A stretch of DNA of 64,000 nucleotides from JAGVPT01 sp963772165 (GCA_963772165.1 CAVYWA010000011.1:124001-188000); one strand, 5' to 3'. Counted from the stretch's first letter, positions 44,910-54,905 are shown. Program-made: numbers and translations. The notes: generated from the sequence alone by a model not told the origin.

Positions 44910-45866
44910 TTACACGTGCTCGATTTCGCTTAAGCGCCGGAGGTCGACGCGCACGATACCGTTTTCCATCGGAAGGAACATATCCCTGAATTTCGCTCCG
45001 ACGACGACTTCGTCGTACTTGTATGAAGAACGGCTGTGCACCGATTGTGAAAAGGTTTCGTCAATTCCCGTCAGCAGGATTGCAAACTCGGCATCCGATT
45101 CTTCCAACTCTTTTTGTGTGACACCGAAGAGCGGGCTTTTTTCATCAATCGGATGAACGATTGTCCAGTGCAGCGGAAAGAAGGTGACTTTGTTTCTTTC
45201 CAGCGGCAAGGAGTAGAATTTCCTCACGTGCTTGCCGTTGTGTGTTTCCATTCTGCTGTACGTGAGCGTCGCCGATACTTCAATGAGTTGATTTTGCCGT
45301 TCATTCACGATCCTGAACATGAAGCCCGTGATGTCATGAAAGGGCGCGATGACTGCCTTTTCGCTGTATTGGATTTTTGCATTCGGGCGTGAGAACCGTG
45401 CGAAGAGCAGCCCGGTTGCCAGCGCAAAGCCGAAGAGGCCCGTCAAGGCTTCAAAGGCAACGATCATATTCGCTCCAAAGCCGGACGGGCTTATTTTTCC
45501 GTAGCCGATCGTCGCCAGTGTTTGCACACTGAAAAAGAAAGCATCAAAAAATCGCCCGCCGGTCGAGGTGGCCGCCGATCCTTGAATTGCCTCGGGGCCG
45601 CAAGCCAAATATGCAAGTGCGAAAAAAACGTTAACGAAAAAATAGGACAGGACGACCATCGTGTGAAATTTTATCCACGACATTGTGAGCAGTGAATGGT
45701 ACGGATTGAGCGAGCGGAAAAACGATTGCCCCGCCCGTTCAACGTTGAAGCTGCCGTCCCGGTTCAAGAATCGCGACCGGGATTGCTGTGCGACCTTCGA
45801 GCCTAAACCGAGGTCTTGATCGTCTTCCTGCAGCTGAAGCGGCATCGTTCTTTTTTTCTTGGCCAA
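44910..45866 (-). CDS. Inward-rectifier K+ channel-like protein (KirBac)
   Basis: 318-residue channel. A charged N-terminal region and slide helix (PYHSLLTMSWIKFHTMV) precede TM1 (residues about 66-88), pore helix with selectivity filter TIGYG (119-123), and TM2 (FGANMIVAFEALTGLFGFALATG). The C-terminal half is an immunoglobulin-like cytoplasmic domain typical of Kir proteins (FRIVNERQNQLIEVSATL, FFPLHWTIVHPIDEKSPLFG). The gating signal cannot be read from sequence. It lies 13 nt from the NYN gene. Confidence 0.88.
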   Translation of the reverse strand: MAKKKRTMPLQLQEDDQDLGLGSKVAQQSRSRFLNRDGSFNVERAGQSFFRSLNPYHSLLTMSWIKFHTMVVLSYFFVNVFFALAYLACGPEAIQGSAATSTGGRFFDAFFFSVQTLATIGYGKISPSGFGANMIVAFEALTGLFGFALATGLLFARFSRPNAKIQYSEKAVIAPFHDITGFMFRIVNERQNQLIEVSATLTYSRMETHNGKHVRKFYSLPLERNKVTFFPLHWTIVHPIDEKSPLFGVTQKELEESDAEFAILLTGIDETFSQSVHSRSSYKYDEVVVGAKFRDMFLPMENGIVRVDLRRLSEIEHV

Positions 45867-45905
45867 GGGTGTGCCTTCGTAAAGTGAAGAGTGTGTTGAT
45901 GGTCT

Positions 45906-48900
45906 CTATTGTAATTCGTACCTCATTGTCTGTGCCCGGTCCCTGTAAAAGCCGATTGAACGAAGGGTCTCTGCCAGCGGGCTTTCGGTCGGCCGAACGC
46001 CGTCACAGTACTCAACGATCACCTCGCGTTCACTCCGGAAGGAGGAACGGAGGTTCGAGACGAATTGCTCAAGCCCTGCGCGGATAATTTCCCGGGACGA
46101 TTCCGCCACGGTGGTAATTCGCGCGCCAAATCCCTCAATCCACAATACGGGCGAACCGCGGTCGAAAACAAAATAATTGAGCGGTAACCGGGCAACGCGG
46201 AGATCAGCTCCGGCTTTGACGCTCCCGATTTCAATTCCAAGTCCATACGGATTTGCCGGGTCACATGCATTAACAACAACGGGGGGCCCTCCGTTCATTG
46301 TTGCGTGTTCATTGTTGATTGTCCTGATCATCTCCACCGCTGCCGGAAGCGCGAACTGCATTCCCGATAATCCTTCAACAAAATAACCGCGCCGGATCTC
46401 GCCGCGCATCTCCATTTTCTGGAATTCAAGCGCGAGGAGCGTCCACGGGAGGAGGTTGTCCTCACGCTTGGCAATTTCTCTTGCAACAATGCCGTAGCGG
46501 AGGAGGAGCTGTTGTGCCTGGCGGGCCGTTTTTTCTTCGACGGAGGCTTTGTCTCCGAGGACCCTGCGCGTATGAATGAGCGACCAGCGCCCGTTCCAAC
46601 CGGGCGCCGCACGCAATGCTTTTCTCACAGAGGCCATCGCAAAAGATTTCAGCGGGTTGCGCCTCGGGTTTGTCAATATGATCCGTTCAGAAGGAAGGGG
46701 AGAGTCGTCGCTCGTCTTATACCGTTTCACGCTCAACGCCTCGTCCAGCACATCGTTTGTGATGAGCGTTCCCCAGAACAATTCCGCAATGGCTTTGTTC
46801 AATGCGGCCAGCGAAAAGGGAGTTCCTTCGCGTATATCGGAAAGAAACGATGCACCATTCTGTTTCAGAAAATCGTACAATTCCTTTGCCGTCGTTGAAA
46901 CTCCTTCCAGCAATTTTTCCTTTTCCTCGATGAAGCAAGCGCCGTCGCCGCTGAAGATCCATTGAGATTTCCCCGGTGCCGAACCGGCGCAGACGATTTC
47001 CCCCCTGGTCGACAGCGCTCGCAGAACGCCGGGATCGTACTCCTTTAGTCGATGACGGAATATTTCGCTTTCCCATAATTCAGAGTTGAGAGCATAGCCT
47101 TCCATTATTTCGAGAATGCTTTGAAGCCCGGATTCACCCGATTCCTGCGTCGACGGATGGCGGTGCTGCCAGTGAGCAAGGAAATTTGTGAAGCCGCTGA
47201 TCGAAGCAGGCTTGATTTCCTTTCGGAGGATATTGATCGACGCCCGGTGAATACGCTCCAGGTTCGGCCTGTAGCACCATTGCACCGTTTCGTTCTCCGA
47301 GGAAAATGAACCATGCACGACCTGTTCTTCTTCAGGTAGAGAGCGAAGAACGGTTTCGCATTCCTCCTGTGTGATGCCGTACCGCTGCACGATTTGGTTT
47401 ACCGCTAACGGTACATGCGACCGGAGCATTCGTGTTATCAGAAATCGAAGGCATTCTTCTCGCTTTAACAGAGAGGTTCGGAATTCTTCAGGAAGAGAAG
47501 CGAGCGTTTCGCGGTCAATTTCTGCGATGCCCATGTACAATGGGATTTCTTCGGACGCGATAAAAAATATTTTATTGTTCATCCGCATGGGAACAATTGT
47601 CCCCTGTTTCTCCAATTGGTCTTTAAGGCGCACATCGCGTGTGGCAGATCGTTCCTGAATCTCCTCCTGGGTCAACTCGCCGATACGCACGAGTATCTCG
47701 AGCAGTTCCTCGGGAGTACGGGCCTTGCGGGTTTCGGAAATGAACTGCAACTGCTCCTCGATACGGTCCACGGCGTCCGGTTTAACGACTGTTTTGACGG
47801 CGTCGAGATTGACAACTTCGGCAAGGAGCTCCCTGTTGAGTGATTGGTACTGATTCGATGCGCCGGTTTTCGGTTTGTCCCATTCGTACATATAGACAGC
47901 AATGAAATCGAACAAAACGCTCGAGGCAAACGGCGACGGGATTTCCGTTTGTACGGTATGAACACTGATCGAACCTGACTCAATCTTGCCCATCACTTCC
48001 TTAAAGTGTTCAAAGTCGAGCGCGTCGTTGAGGCAATCGCGGATAGTTTCGATGACGATCGGAAAATCGTCAACCTTGCGCACGATCTGAAGCAAATCCC
48101 CTGCGCGCAGGCGCTGAAGCCAGAGGGGCGTTCGCTTCCCGATGCGAGTTTTGGGGAGAAGGAGGGCGCGTGCCGCATTCTGCCGGAAGAGCGCGCCGAA
48201 GAGAGGAGAGAGAACAAGCTCGTCCAGTATCATGTCTTGAGCTTGTGCCGCCGTCAAACCGGTGAAGAGATCGAGCGGGAGACGTTCAACATCGGAGCAA
48301 CGGAAAAGAATCCCGTCATCATTATAGAGCATCTGAATTTCAGTCCCGAGGCGCTCTCGAAGCTGGTGCGAGAGGACAAGCCCCAGAAGCCCGTTCACTC
48401 CACGTCCGAAGCACGAATGGACGACGATCCGCGGGTCGCCGATCTCGTCGCGGAATCCTTCAACGACAATAGAGCGATGTGTTGGCAGGAGTCCCGTTGC
48501 GCTCTTTTGCTGCTGTACGTAATCGATAATGTTCCGCACTGAGTGGGCGTCAATGGGAAAACCCTCTCTGAGCCATGTGATGCTGTCCGATCCGTCGGAT
48601 GAAAGTTTCTCCAAAAATTTCCCAACCCGCTCGCCGAGCTCGAACGTGCGGCCGATTCCTTCCCCCCGCCAGAATGGCATGCGCGCAGGCTGCCCCGGAG
48701 CTGGAGCGACGATGATCTTATTTGCATCGATGTCGAGCATCTTCCAGACATTCGAGCCGAGGATGAAGGTGTCGCCCGCGCGGCTTTCGTAAATAAATTC
48801 TTCATCCACTTCGCCGATTTTTGTCTTCAGGTCCTCGAGGTAGACGGCGTAGTATCCGCGATCGGGGATCGTTCCTGCATTCGTGATTGCGAGATGTGAA

Positions 48901-50480
48901 GAGCCGGGGAGCGCCGACAACGAGTTGCGGACCCTGTCCCATGAAATACGCGGACGCAATTCGCGGAACGCTTCGTTGGTGTAGCGCCCTGCGAGCATCT
49001 GCACAACGTTCATGAATATTTTTTTTGAGAGGGAATGGTAGCAGAAAGACCGGCGGACGAGCTCGAACAGTTTGTCCGTGTTCCAATCTTCAACGCTGAC
49101 CATGGAGACAATCTGTTGGGCCAGGACGTCAAGGCAGTCGTGGGGAACGTGCGTCTCTTCGATGGCGTGTTCTTCCATCGCCGCGGCGACAACGGTGGAT
49201 TCGATGAGATCCTCGCGGTGCGTTACGTAAATGCGGCCCTTGCTTGTTGCGCTCACGAGATGTCCGGAGCGCCCGACGCGCTGCAAACCGCGAGCAATTC
49301 CTTTCGGCGATTGAAGCTGGATGACGAGGTCGATACTGCCGATATCGATGCCGAGCTCCAGCGCGGAAGTGGCGACGAGCACCCGGAGCTTTCCCTGTTT
49401 CAAATCGGATTCCATTTGTTCGCGCGCCGTGCGCGACATGCTGCCATGGTACGCTTGCACCGTGATATCTGAAAGAGGGGCCGGCGCCTGCTTCGTTGAA
49501 GAAAACGGGACGGCGTAATTGTGAAAAGTATGTTCCTGTCCGGTGAGCAGTTCGTTTAATTGCGCTGCCACCCGTTCAGCGAGGCGTCGGTTATTGACGA
49601 AAATGAGCGTTGTGCTGTGTTTGTAGATCGCCTCGATCAAGCGGGGGAAGATTAGCGTCCATATACTGTCGGTTGGAAGATCGGAAAAATCCTGAGCCAC
49701 GCAGGTCACCTGCAAATCCATTTTCTTCTTATAGCCGGCGTCGATGATTGCGACGTCGCGTGCGGCCAGCTTCCCGCTGCGCCATTCTTGTCCGCCCAGA
49801 AATCGCGCAATTGTCTCAAGCGGCCTTTGCGTTGCGGAGAGGCCGATGCGCACGAATGACTCTGCCGCCGCTTGCTCGAGCCGCTCGAGCGACAACGATA
49901 AATGCACGCCGCGCTTATTCCCGCTGATCGAGTGAATCTCATCGATGATGACGTAACGAACGGAAGCAAAGATCATTCGCGCCTTCTGCGACGACAGCAT
50001 CAGATACAGCGATTCGGGTGTTGTAATCAAAATATCGGGAGGATGCTTGAGGATCGCGGCCCGTTCGGCTTGCGTTGTATCGCCGGTGCGGACAGCGCTG
50101 CGGAGTTTCGCAAGGCGGATCGCTTGCGCAACGGCTTCGTCATGAATTCCTTTCAAAGGGACTTCAAGGTTGCGATGGATGTCGTTGTTAAGTGCTTTAA
50201 GGGGAGAGATGTAGAGAACGCGGACACCGCTTTTGGTATCGGGCTTGTCGGCCTGCGCTTTATCTGCGGAGTCAATATTCTCTTCCACCAGATGATTGAT
50301 GCACCAGAGAAACGCAGAAAGAGTTTTTCCGGAGCCAGTTGGCGCGACGATGAGCGTATTGTTCCCTGCCGCGATCGAAGGCCATCCGAGCTTTTGGGGC
50401 GGGCTCGGTTCACCGAACGTTTTTGCGAACCATGAGCGCACAACAGGATGGAACGCCGATAAAGCGTCTGAATTTGTCAT
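45906..50480 (-). CDS. lhr: Long-form Lhr-type DEAD/DEAH helicase
   Basis: 1524-residue superfamily 2 helicase of the Lhr ('large helicase-related') type, near the size of E. coli Lhr (about 1538). The core has Walker A APTGSGKT (residues 46-53), DEIH (VIIDEIHSISGNKRG), a conserved SATQ and a motif VI QRVGRSGH. An Lhr-core winged-helix/beta-sheet region and a long C-terminal extension follow. Lhr helicases translocate 3'-5' and unwind RNA-DNA hybrids; this is family knowledge. It is single and - stranded, with the KirBac-like gene following after 39 bp. Confidence 0.95.
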   Translation of the reverse strand: MTNSDALSAFHPVVRSWFAKTFGEPSPPQKLGWPSIAAGNNTLIVAPTGSGKTLSAFLWCINHLVEENIDSADKAQADKPDTKSGVRVLYISPLKALNNDIHRNLEVPLKGIHDEAVAQAIRLAKLRSAVRTGDTTQAERAAILKHPPDILITTPESLYLMLSSQKARMIFASVRYVIIDEIHSISGNKRGVHLSLSLERLEQAAAESFVRIGLSATQRPLETIARFLGGQEWRSGKLAARDVAIIDAGYKKKMDLQVTCVAQDFSDLPTDSIWTLIFPRLIEAIYKHSTTLIFVNNRRLAERVAAQLNELLTGQEHTFHNYAVPFSSTKQAPAPLSDITVQAYHGSMSRTAREQMESDLKQGKLRVLVATSALELGIDIGSIDLVIQLQSPKGIARGLQRVGRSGHLVSATSKGRIYVTHREDLIESTVVAAAMEEHAIEETHVPHDCLDVLAQQIVSMVSVEDWNTDKLFELVRRSFCYHSLSKKIFMNVVQMLAGRYTNEAFRELRPRISWDRVRNSLSALPGSSHLAITNAGTIPDRGYYAVYLEDLKTKIGEVDEEFIYESRAGDTFILGSNVWKMLDIDANKIIVAPAPGQPARMPFWRGEGIGRTFELGERVGKFLEKLSSDGSDSITWLREGFPIDAHSVRNIIDYVQQQKSATGLLPTHRSIVVEGFRDEIGDPRIVVHSCFGRGVNGLLGLVLSHQLRERLGTEIQMLYNDDGILFRCSDVERLPLDLFTGLTAAQAQDMILDELVLSPLFGALFRQNAARALLLPKTRIGKRTPLWLQRLRAGDLLQIVRKVDDFPIVIETIRDCLNDALDFEHFKEVMGKIESGSISVHTVQTEIPSPFASSVLFDFIAVYMYEWDKPKTGASNQYQSLNRELLAEVVNLDAVKTVVKPDAVDRIEEQLQFISETRKARTPEELLEILVRIGELTQEEIQERSATRDVRLKDQLEKQGTIVPMRMNNKIFFIASEEIPLYMGIAEIDRETLASLPEEFRTSLLKREECLRFLITRMLRSHVPLAVNQIVQRYGITQEECETVLRSLPEEEQVVHGSFSSENETVQWCYRPNLERIHRASINILRKEIKPASISGFTNFLAHWQHRHPSTQESGESGLQSILEIMEGYALNSELWESEIFRHRLKEYDPGVLRALSTRGEIVCAGSAPGKSQWIFSGDGACFIEEKEKLLEGVSTTAKELYDFLKQNGASFLSDIREGTPFSLAALNKAIAELFWGTLITNDVLDEALSVKRYKTSDDSPLPSERIILTNPRRNPLKSFAMASVRKALRAAPGWNGRWSLIHTRRVLGDKASVEEKTARQAQQLLLRYGIVAREIAKREDNLLPWTLLALEFQKMEMRGEIRRGYFVEGLSGMQFALPAAVEMIRTINNEHATMNGGPPVVVNACDPANPYGLGIEIGSVKAGADLRVARLPLNYFVFDRGSPVLWIEGFGARITTVAESSREIIRAGLEQFVSNLRSSFRSEREVIVEYCDGVRPTESPLAETLRSIGFYRDRAQTMRYELQ

Positions 50481-50614
50481 ACCGTAAAAGTAAGGAATGG
50501 CGACGGGAAGGGCAAGGACGGTGCCTCATTTGGGGATCTGTCGGACACCTTCCACGAATCACGATAAGTTAAAATATTTGTTAAGTAACTTATAAAGGTG
50601 ATCGACAGCTACAG

Positions 50615-51724
50615 TCACTCGGGGGCAGCGGACCCTGCTGCCAGTGGCAAACGCACGGTAACCGTTGTTCCATGGTCGACGTCGCTTTGAATGCTGAGCG
50701 AACCTCCGTGCATCTCGATCAATTGTTTGGCGACAGTGAGTCCGAGACCGGATCCCTGTTGTTCGTACATTTTGCGGTTGAACTGCACGTACGCTCCCAT
50801 GCTCTCGATCTGCTCGGCGGTCATACCCCGTCCCCGGTCGATGACCATCATGAGCAAGGCGTCGCCTTCGGTGACCGTTCCGAAATACACCGGCGTTCCT
50901 TTCGTTGAATACCGGAATGCATTATCCCCGATTTCTTCAACTATTTTTGCGAAATATTGAGCGGAAATGCCAACGGAGGCTGGCACCAGATGCAGGTCAA
51001 GATCATTGACCCTATTATTTTCCAACGCTTTTTCGCGTGCAAGCTCTTCGATCATGTTCATCGCGTCGGTATTGCTGTGCAGAAGGAGTTCCTGTTGATG
51101 CTTGTCGACATGCTGCGACCCGACCTGCGCATAGATCAAATAATTTTCGACGAGACGCAGGAGCCGTTTTCCGTTTCGATAGATGCGCTCCGACATTTTT
51201 GCAATCTCTTGCGGCTGCAGGTTCATGTAATCTTTGCGCATGATGTCTGCAAAGCCGAGGATGCCGTTGAGGGGCGTACGAAGTTCGTGCGGTATGGCAG
51301 TGCTCATCCGCGAGCGAAGTTCCTGCAGCTTTGCTTCCGCCCTTTCCACCATCAAGCGGTGTTTTTTCAGACGGGCGTTGACGGCGGAGACAAGTTCTGC
51401 GGGCGAAAACGGTTTCGAGAGATAATCATCTGCGCCAAGCTCCATCCCATGCCGCAGGCCTTCACGGCCAGGGTTACTCGTGATCAGAATGAAGGGCGTC
51501 GTCGCCATCACGGAATCATTTCGAATGGCAGTGAGCATCTGATACCCGTTGACCAATTCCATCTTGATATCGCAGATGATAAGGTCGGGCAAGGTTGTGC
51601 GTGCGAGTTCAATACCATCGCCGCCGTTTTTCGCGCTGAAGGTTTCAAATCCGCTGGCACGTAAAATCGCGACGCACGTTTCCCGCAGTGAATCTTCGTC
51701 GTCGATGACGAGAATCTTTGTCAT
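50615..51724 (-). CDS. Hybrid response regulator-histidine kinase (REC-HisKA-HATPase)
   Basis: 369-residue soluble signalling protein with an N-terminal receiver domain (D8-D9-E10, phospho-acceptor D52 in LIICDIKM, ITSNPGREG, KPFSPAEL) followed by HisKA with IPHELRTPLNGILGFA and a HATPase domain (IGDNAFRYSTKG, VIDRGRGM, GSGLGLTVAKQLIEMHGG). The receiver-first order means the input is a phosphoryl group from another kinase, feeding or reversing into this kinase. No membrane segment or output DNA-binding domain is present. The partner is unknown. Confidence 0.93.
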   Translation of the reverse strand: MTKILVIDDEDSLRETCVAILRASGFETFSAKNGGDGIELARTTLPDLIICDIKMELVNGYQMLTAIRNDSVMATTPFILITSNPGREGLRHGMELGADDYLSKPFSPAELVSAVNARLKKHRLMVERAEAKLQELRSRMSTAIPHELRTPLNGILGFADIMRKDYMNLQPQEIAKMSERIYRNGKRLLRLVENYLIYAQVGSQHVDKHQQELLLHSNTDAMNMIEELAREKALENNRVNDLDLHLVPASVGISAQYFAKIVEEIGDNAFRYSTKGTPVYFGTVTEGDALLMMVIDRGRGMTAEQIESMGAYVQFNRKMYEQQGSGLGLTVAKQLIEMHGGSLSIQSDVDHGTTVTVRLPLAAGSAAPE

Positions 51725-51803
51725 GGTGAGATGCTGAGTTTAGGCTTTCTCCGGATTACATCAACGGTGCAAGATGATAGAATCCGCACAGGAAGGACAC
51801 TTG

Positions 51804-51876
51804 TAGCGCCAACGGGAATCGAACCCGTATTTGAGCCTTGAGAGGGCTCCGTCCTGAACCGTTAGACGATGGCGCC
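51804..51876 (-). tRNA. tRNA-Glu (anticodon CTC)
   Basis: The minus strand folds to a full cloverleaf: acceptor GGCGCCA/TGGCGCT (one G-T pair), D-arm GTCT/GGAC, anticodon stem GAGCC/GGCTC with loop CTCTCAA, T-arm ACGGG TTCGATT CCCGT and discriminator A. Loop position 34-36 reads CTC, decoding GAG. CCA is not encoded. The TCGTCTA...GGAC D-arm is typical of tRNA-Glu. Confidence 0.96.
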
Positions 51877-52120
51877 GGTTTTTTGTTGCAAGATCAGATG
51901 AATTTCAATAGGTGCTGCTTGGTGGAACGGGAGAAACTATCGAAATATTTGCTTTAGAGTCACTAAAGAGTCACTAGTGATTACGATCAAGCTTTGATCT
52001 AATTTACGAAACACCAGCTATGGTTGCAAGGGAAAGTGAACTATTATTTTTTGATTTAATGGAAGAGAATATCTTCTTATGCGAGTGCCAAAATATATTT
52101 TTAATTGCTCGCGGGCTTAC

Positions 52121-53107
52121 TCATATTTTGGATGTTTCCAATTTCTTTGAAGACTTTGCTAAATCGTCTAACAATAAAACGAAGAAGAGTAGAAACATCT
52201 TGTTGAAATTTACTTCTAGGTTATATCCGTGTTTCAAATTGCGTGCAGGATGAATGAAATCGCGATAATGTTGAATGAACAGGCAGCAGTATTCTGAAGT
52301 CTCGTCAATTATTGCTTCTTGTCTAAGTCGCTTTGCTAGCTTCGTTATACTTACACGTTCAGGATTGATATGCTCTGGAAATCTTAGAGCAAGATCAAAT
52401 AAAATCCCCTCTGTAATATTGGCTATTAGAAATGCCGTAGATTTATAGAAAATGCCCTTTTGATCGGACAACATTGATACTTCAATAGGCTCATTCGCGT
52501 TTTCAACAAGGATATCTAACAAGTGTTTGTTGTTTGGGATGCATTTGGCAATGTCTGTGTGAAGTGAGTCGGGGCCAAAGTCGAATACGGTCGCTGATCT
52601 ATTAAGTGAAAACACAATAAATAGCCTATTGGTAATCTTTCTTCGCAAAGCCATTTCCGATGGCCATAATTCATTTTTGAACATCAGAATGGGTTGAATA
52701 AAACTTAGAATCTTATAGGCCTGGCGATGCTCGGGGTGTATATAACCGTGCAGTTTGTCTTCCTCGTATGAGCGCACAAGATACATCACTGCCTTATCGA
52801 GATCACATTCACTTGCCAATGAATTTACTGCTATTTCGGTTAGCAGGTGTCCCTTGTAAATTTTGTAATTGAAGCGTTGCTCTGATTTTTGAAAGGCTTT
52901 ATAGATCTTCTTCCAAAGGTCAGTGCTTTTCTTCCCGGTGATATCAACAGGGAGAAAATGGCCAGCCAAAATGCCGGTGAACTCCATATATTCTTCCTTA
53001 TATGGATTGGCCACATCGGTAATGATTTCAGTGGCAAGTGTTCTAAGTAAGTATTTTTCGGATGCTTCGAGATTATTGGGATCGAATTTTGAAATTTCGA
53101 CAGGCAT
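52121..53107 (-). CDS. Orphan hypothetical protein
   Basis: 328-residue protein without a recognised domain. It is alpha-helix-rich, with a C-terminal motif YRDFIHPARNLKHGY that recalls the R-x-x-IHP segment of HEPN-like and related toxin/defence-associated helical proteins, but this is a weak hint. It is AT-rich compared with the core genome and stands alone beside the tRNA-Glu, at the start of the accessory patch. An alternative is that it is a phage-derived hypothetical. Start at the ATG (53107). Confidence 0.6.
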   Translation of the reverse strand: MPVEISKFDPNNLEASEKYLLRTLATEIITDVANPYKEEYMEFTGILAGHFLPVDITGKKSTDLWKKIYKAFQKSEQRFNYKIYKGHLLTEIAVNSLASECDLDKAVMYLVRSYEEDKLHGYIHPEHRQAYKILSFIQPILMFKNELWPSEMALRRKITNRLFIVFSLNRSATVFDFGPDSLHTDIAKCIPNNKHLLDILVENANEPIEVSMLSDQKGIFYKSTAFLIANITEGILFDLALRFPEHINPERVSITKLAKRLRQEAIIDETSEYCCLFIQHYRDFIHPARNLKHGYNLEVNFNKMFLLFFVLLLDDLAKSSKKLETSKI

Positions 53108-53423
53108 GATTTTAAATTACTATTAAATGGGGATAAGCTCAAAAGAAAAGAAGTGTCCACAACGCCCAACCCTTGGTACAACTCTGGGCACTAAAAACAT
53201 ATTAATTCCTTAGTAATCTGGTACAAATGTCCAACTGTCCATAGTGTCCACCCTTTTTTAATTAAAAGTATAAAATAATAATAGAAGTAGTATAAGCAGT
53301 ATAGAATCTGTAGGAAGTTTATTGCAAAAAGGCTGGGCAGTCTGGACACTTGGCCACTTCGCGTTTTTGTTAAGGATTTCGTATATTTATCAAAACAAAA
53401 ATGTTCAACGAAAAGGAGGATAT
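53108..53423. other. 316-bp AT-rich region without a gene
   Basis: Low-GC with several GTCCA/GGACA words; no frame of protein-like composition and no structural RNA seen. AAAAGGAGG at 53411-53419 precedes the short frame that follows. Confidence 0.5.
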
Positions 53424-53498
53424 ATGGCAAAGAAGGGCGTAGGTAGTTACGAGGTTCTGATTAAATATACGACTCCCAAAAGCCGTATTGGCAAGTAG
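53424..53498 (+). pseudogene. 5' stub of a truncated gene
   Basis: ATG 53424 has an almost ideal ribosome binding site (AAAAGGAGG, 4-nt spacing) and encodes 24 residues (MAKKGVGSYEVLIKYTTPKS, then RIGK) before a TAG. Good initiation signals for so short a frame suggest a gene start whose body has been deleted or replaced at about 53460-53480. Confidence 0.4.
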
Positions 53499-53719
53499 TA
53501 GGATCGAATCCGAAAAAACTCACCGCACCATTCTGCAATAAAAGTGTACTAATCCCAGTCTTTTGAGGCCTATAGAAGTAGGGGGCACTATTTCCAGCCA
53601 CTATATACAACACATTGCCTTCACAGATTTTCGGTAGTGCCTGAATTTGAATTAAGCTGTTCACCTGTTTATTGCTGCCTGAGTGTTGACTTTTAACGGG
53701 GATTCGACCAGGGAGATGC
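53461..53719 (-). pseudogene. Possible minus-strand gene remnant left of the IS element
   Basis: Reading right to left, the open frame is protein-like (LPKICEGNVLYIVAGNSAPY, then FYRPQKTGIS and FDPTTCQYGFWES) and stops at 53461. It is open through the junction at about 53700 and into the IS, so its original start has been lost. I do not recognise a family. It may be chance. Confidence 0.25.
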
Positions 53720-53784
53720 TGACCTGCCCCCCAAAAGATGATCCAATATAGTATATTGGAAATCATCAAAAAAGGAGGAAGGTC

Positions 53785-54063
53785 ATGAGTCGGAAGCGGT
53801 ATACAGCAGAGGAGATCATTAACAAATTGCATGAAGCAGATGTGTTACAAAGCCAGGGGAAGACAATTACGGAGGTGGCACGGCAGCTGGAGATCAGTGA
53901 GATGACGTATTACAAATGGCGGAAGGAGTACGGAGGACTGAGAGTGGATCAGGCAAGGCGATTGAAGGAGCTGGAACAAGAGAACGGCCGCTTACGGAAG
54001 GTCGTGGCAGATCTGACGATTGACAATTCGATATTGAAGGAAGCTGCACGGGGAAACTTTTAA
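53785..54063 (+). CDS. IS3-family transposase OrfA
   Basis: 92-residue helix-turn-helix protein (RKRYTAEEIINKLHEADVLQ, EVARQLEISEMTYYKWRKEYGG) with a leucine-zipper-like end (KELEQENGRLRKVVADL). It binds the IS ends. It stops at TAA 54061-54063; the OrfB frame is -1 relative to it and is already open at the stop, so translational -1 frameshifting near AACTTTTAA (54055-54063) may give an OrfAB fusion. Confidence 0.92.
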   Translation: MSRKRYTAEEIINKLHEADVLQSQGKTITEVARQLEISEMTYYKWRKEYGGLRVDQARRLKELEQENGRLRKVVADLTIDNSILKEAARGNF

Positions 54064-54128
54064 GCCCGGCAAAGAAGCGCCGGGCAGTCGAAGAGGTTCA
54101 AGAGAAAATAGGATACTCGGAACGTCGA

Positions 54129-54905
54129 GTGTGCATGGTTCTGGACCAGCCGCGATCCACACAACGACAAGAACACCGGGTCAGCCAGGAACAAAGGTTG
54201 CTGACAGTTCGCATCACTGAGTTGGCATGTGAGTACGGACGATACGGATATCGCAGGATAACGGCATTGTTGCGGAGTGAGGGATGGCACGTCAACCACA
54301 AGAGAGTTGAACGAATATGGCGTCAGGAGGGCCTGAAAGTGCCGAAAAAGCAGCCTAAGCGGAGAAGACTCTGGTTCAATGACGGATCATGCATACGGCT
54401 GAGACCAGAACGAAAGGATCATGTCTGGAGTTATGATTTTGTTGCAGACAGAACGAGTAATGGCAAACCATTGAGGATGCTGAACGTGATCGATGAATAC
54501 ACCAGAGAGTGCCTGGCGATCAGGATCGACCGGAAGATCACGTCGAACGATGTTGTGGAAGCGTTAGCAGAATTATTTGTGATGAGAGGAACTCCTGCTC
54601 ACATCCGATCGGATAATGGACCGGAGTTTGTTGCGGATAGTGTGCGATCATGGCTGGGAAGACTCGGTGTGAAGACACTGTTCATCGAACCGGGAAGTCC
54701 ATGGGAGAACGGATACATCGAATCATTTAACGGAAAGTTCAGAGACGAGTTGCTAAACGGAGAGATCTTTGATACAATTACGGAGGCGAAGGTTGTGACG
54801 GAAAGGTGGAGGAACTACTACAACAGGATCAGACCACACAGTTCATTGGATTACAAGCCACCGGCACCGGAGACATTCTATCCCCTTCAGCTTGCCAGTG
54901 CCTGA
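54129..54905 (+). CDS. IS3-family transposase OrfB (DDE integrase core)
   Basis: 259-residue frame with the rve catalytic core. DDE residues are the Asp in WSYDFVADR, the Asp in RSDNGPEF and the Glu in NGYIESFNGK, followed by PHSSLDYKPPAPE. The GTG at 54129 is a nominal start; the frame is open back to 54057 with typical OrfB sequence (SPAKKRRAVEEVQEKIGYSE), so the functional product is probably an OrfA-OrfB frameshift fusion. It appears intact and possibly active. Confidence 0.92.
   Translation: MCMVLDQPRSTQRQEHRVSQEQRLLTVRITELACEYGRYGYRRITALLRSEGWHVNHKRVERIWRQEGLKVPKKQPKRRRLWFNDGSCIRLRPERKDHVWSYDFVADRTSNGKPLRMLNVIDEYTRECLAIRIDRKITSNDVVEALAELFVMRGTPAHIRSDNGPEFVADSVRSWLGRLGVKTLFIEPGSPWENGYIESFNGKFRDELLNGEIFDTITEAKVVTERWRNYYNRIRPHSSLDYKPPAPETFYPLQLASA

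Noticed and set aside
51804..51876. tRNA-Glu as the integration site of the accessory patch
   Set aside because: Islands enter at the 3' end of tRNA genes, which here points to the histidine kinase side, while the accessory DNA is on the 5' side. No repeat of the tRNA 3' end and no integrase were seen.
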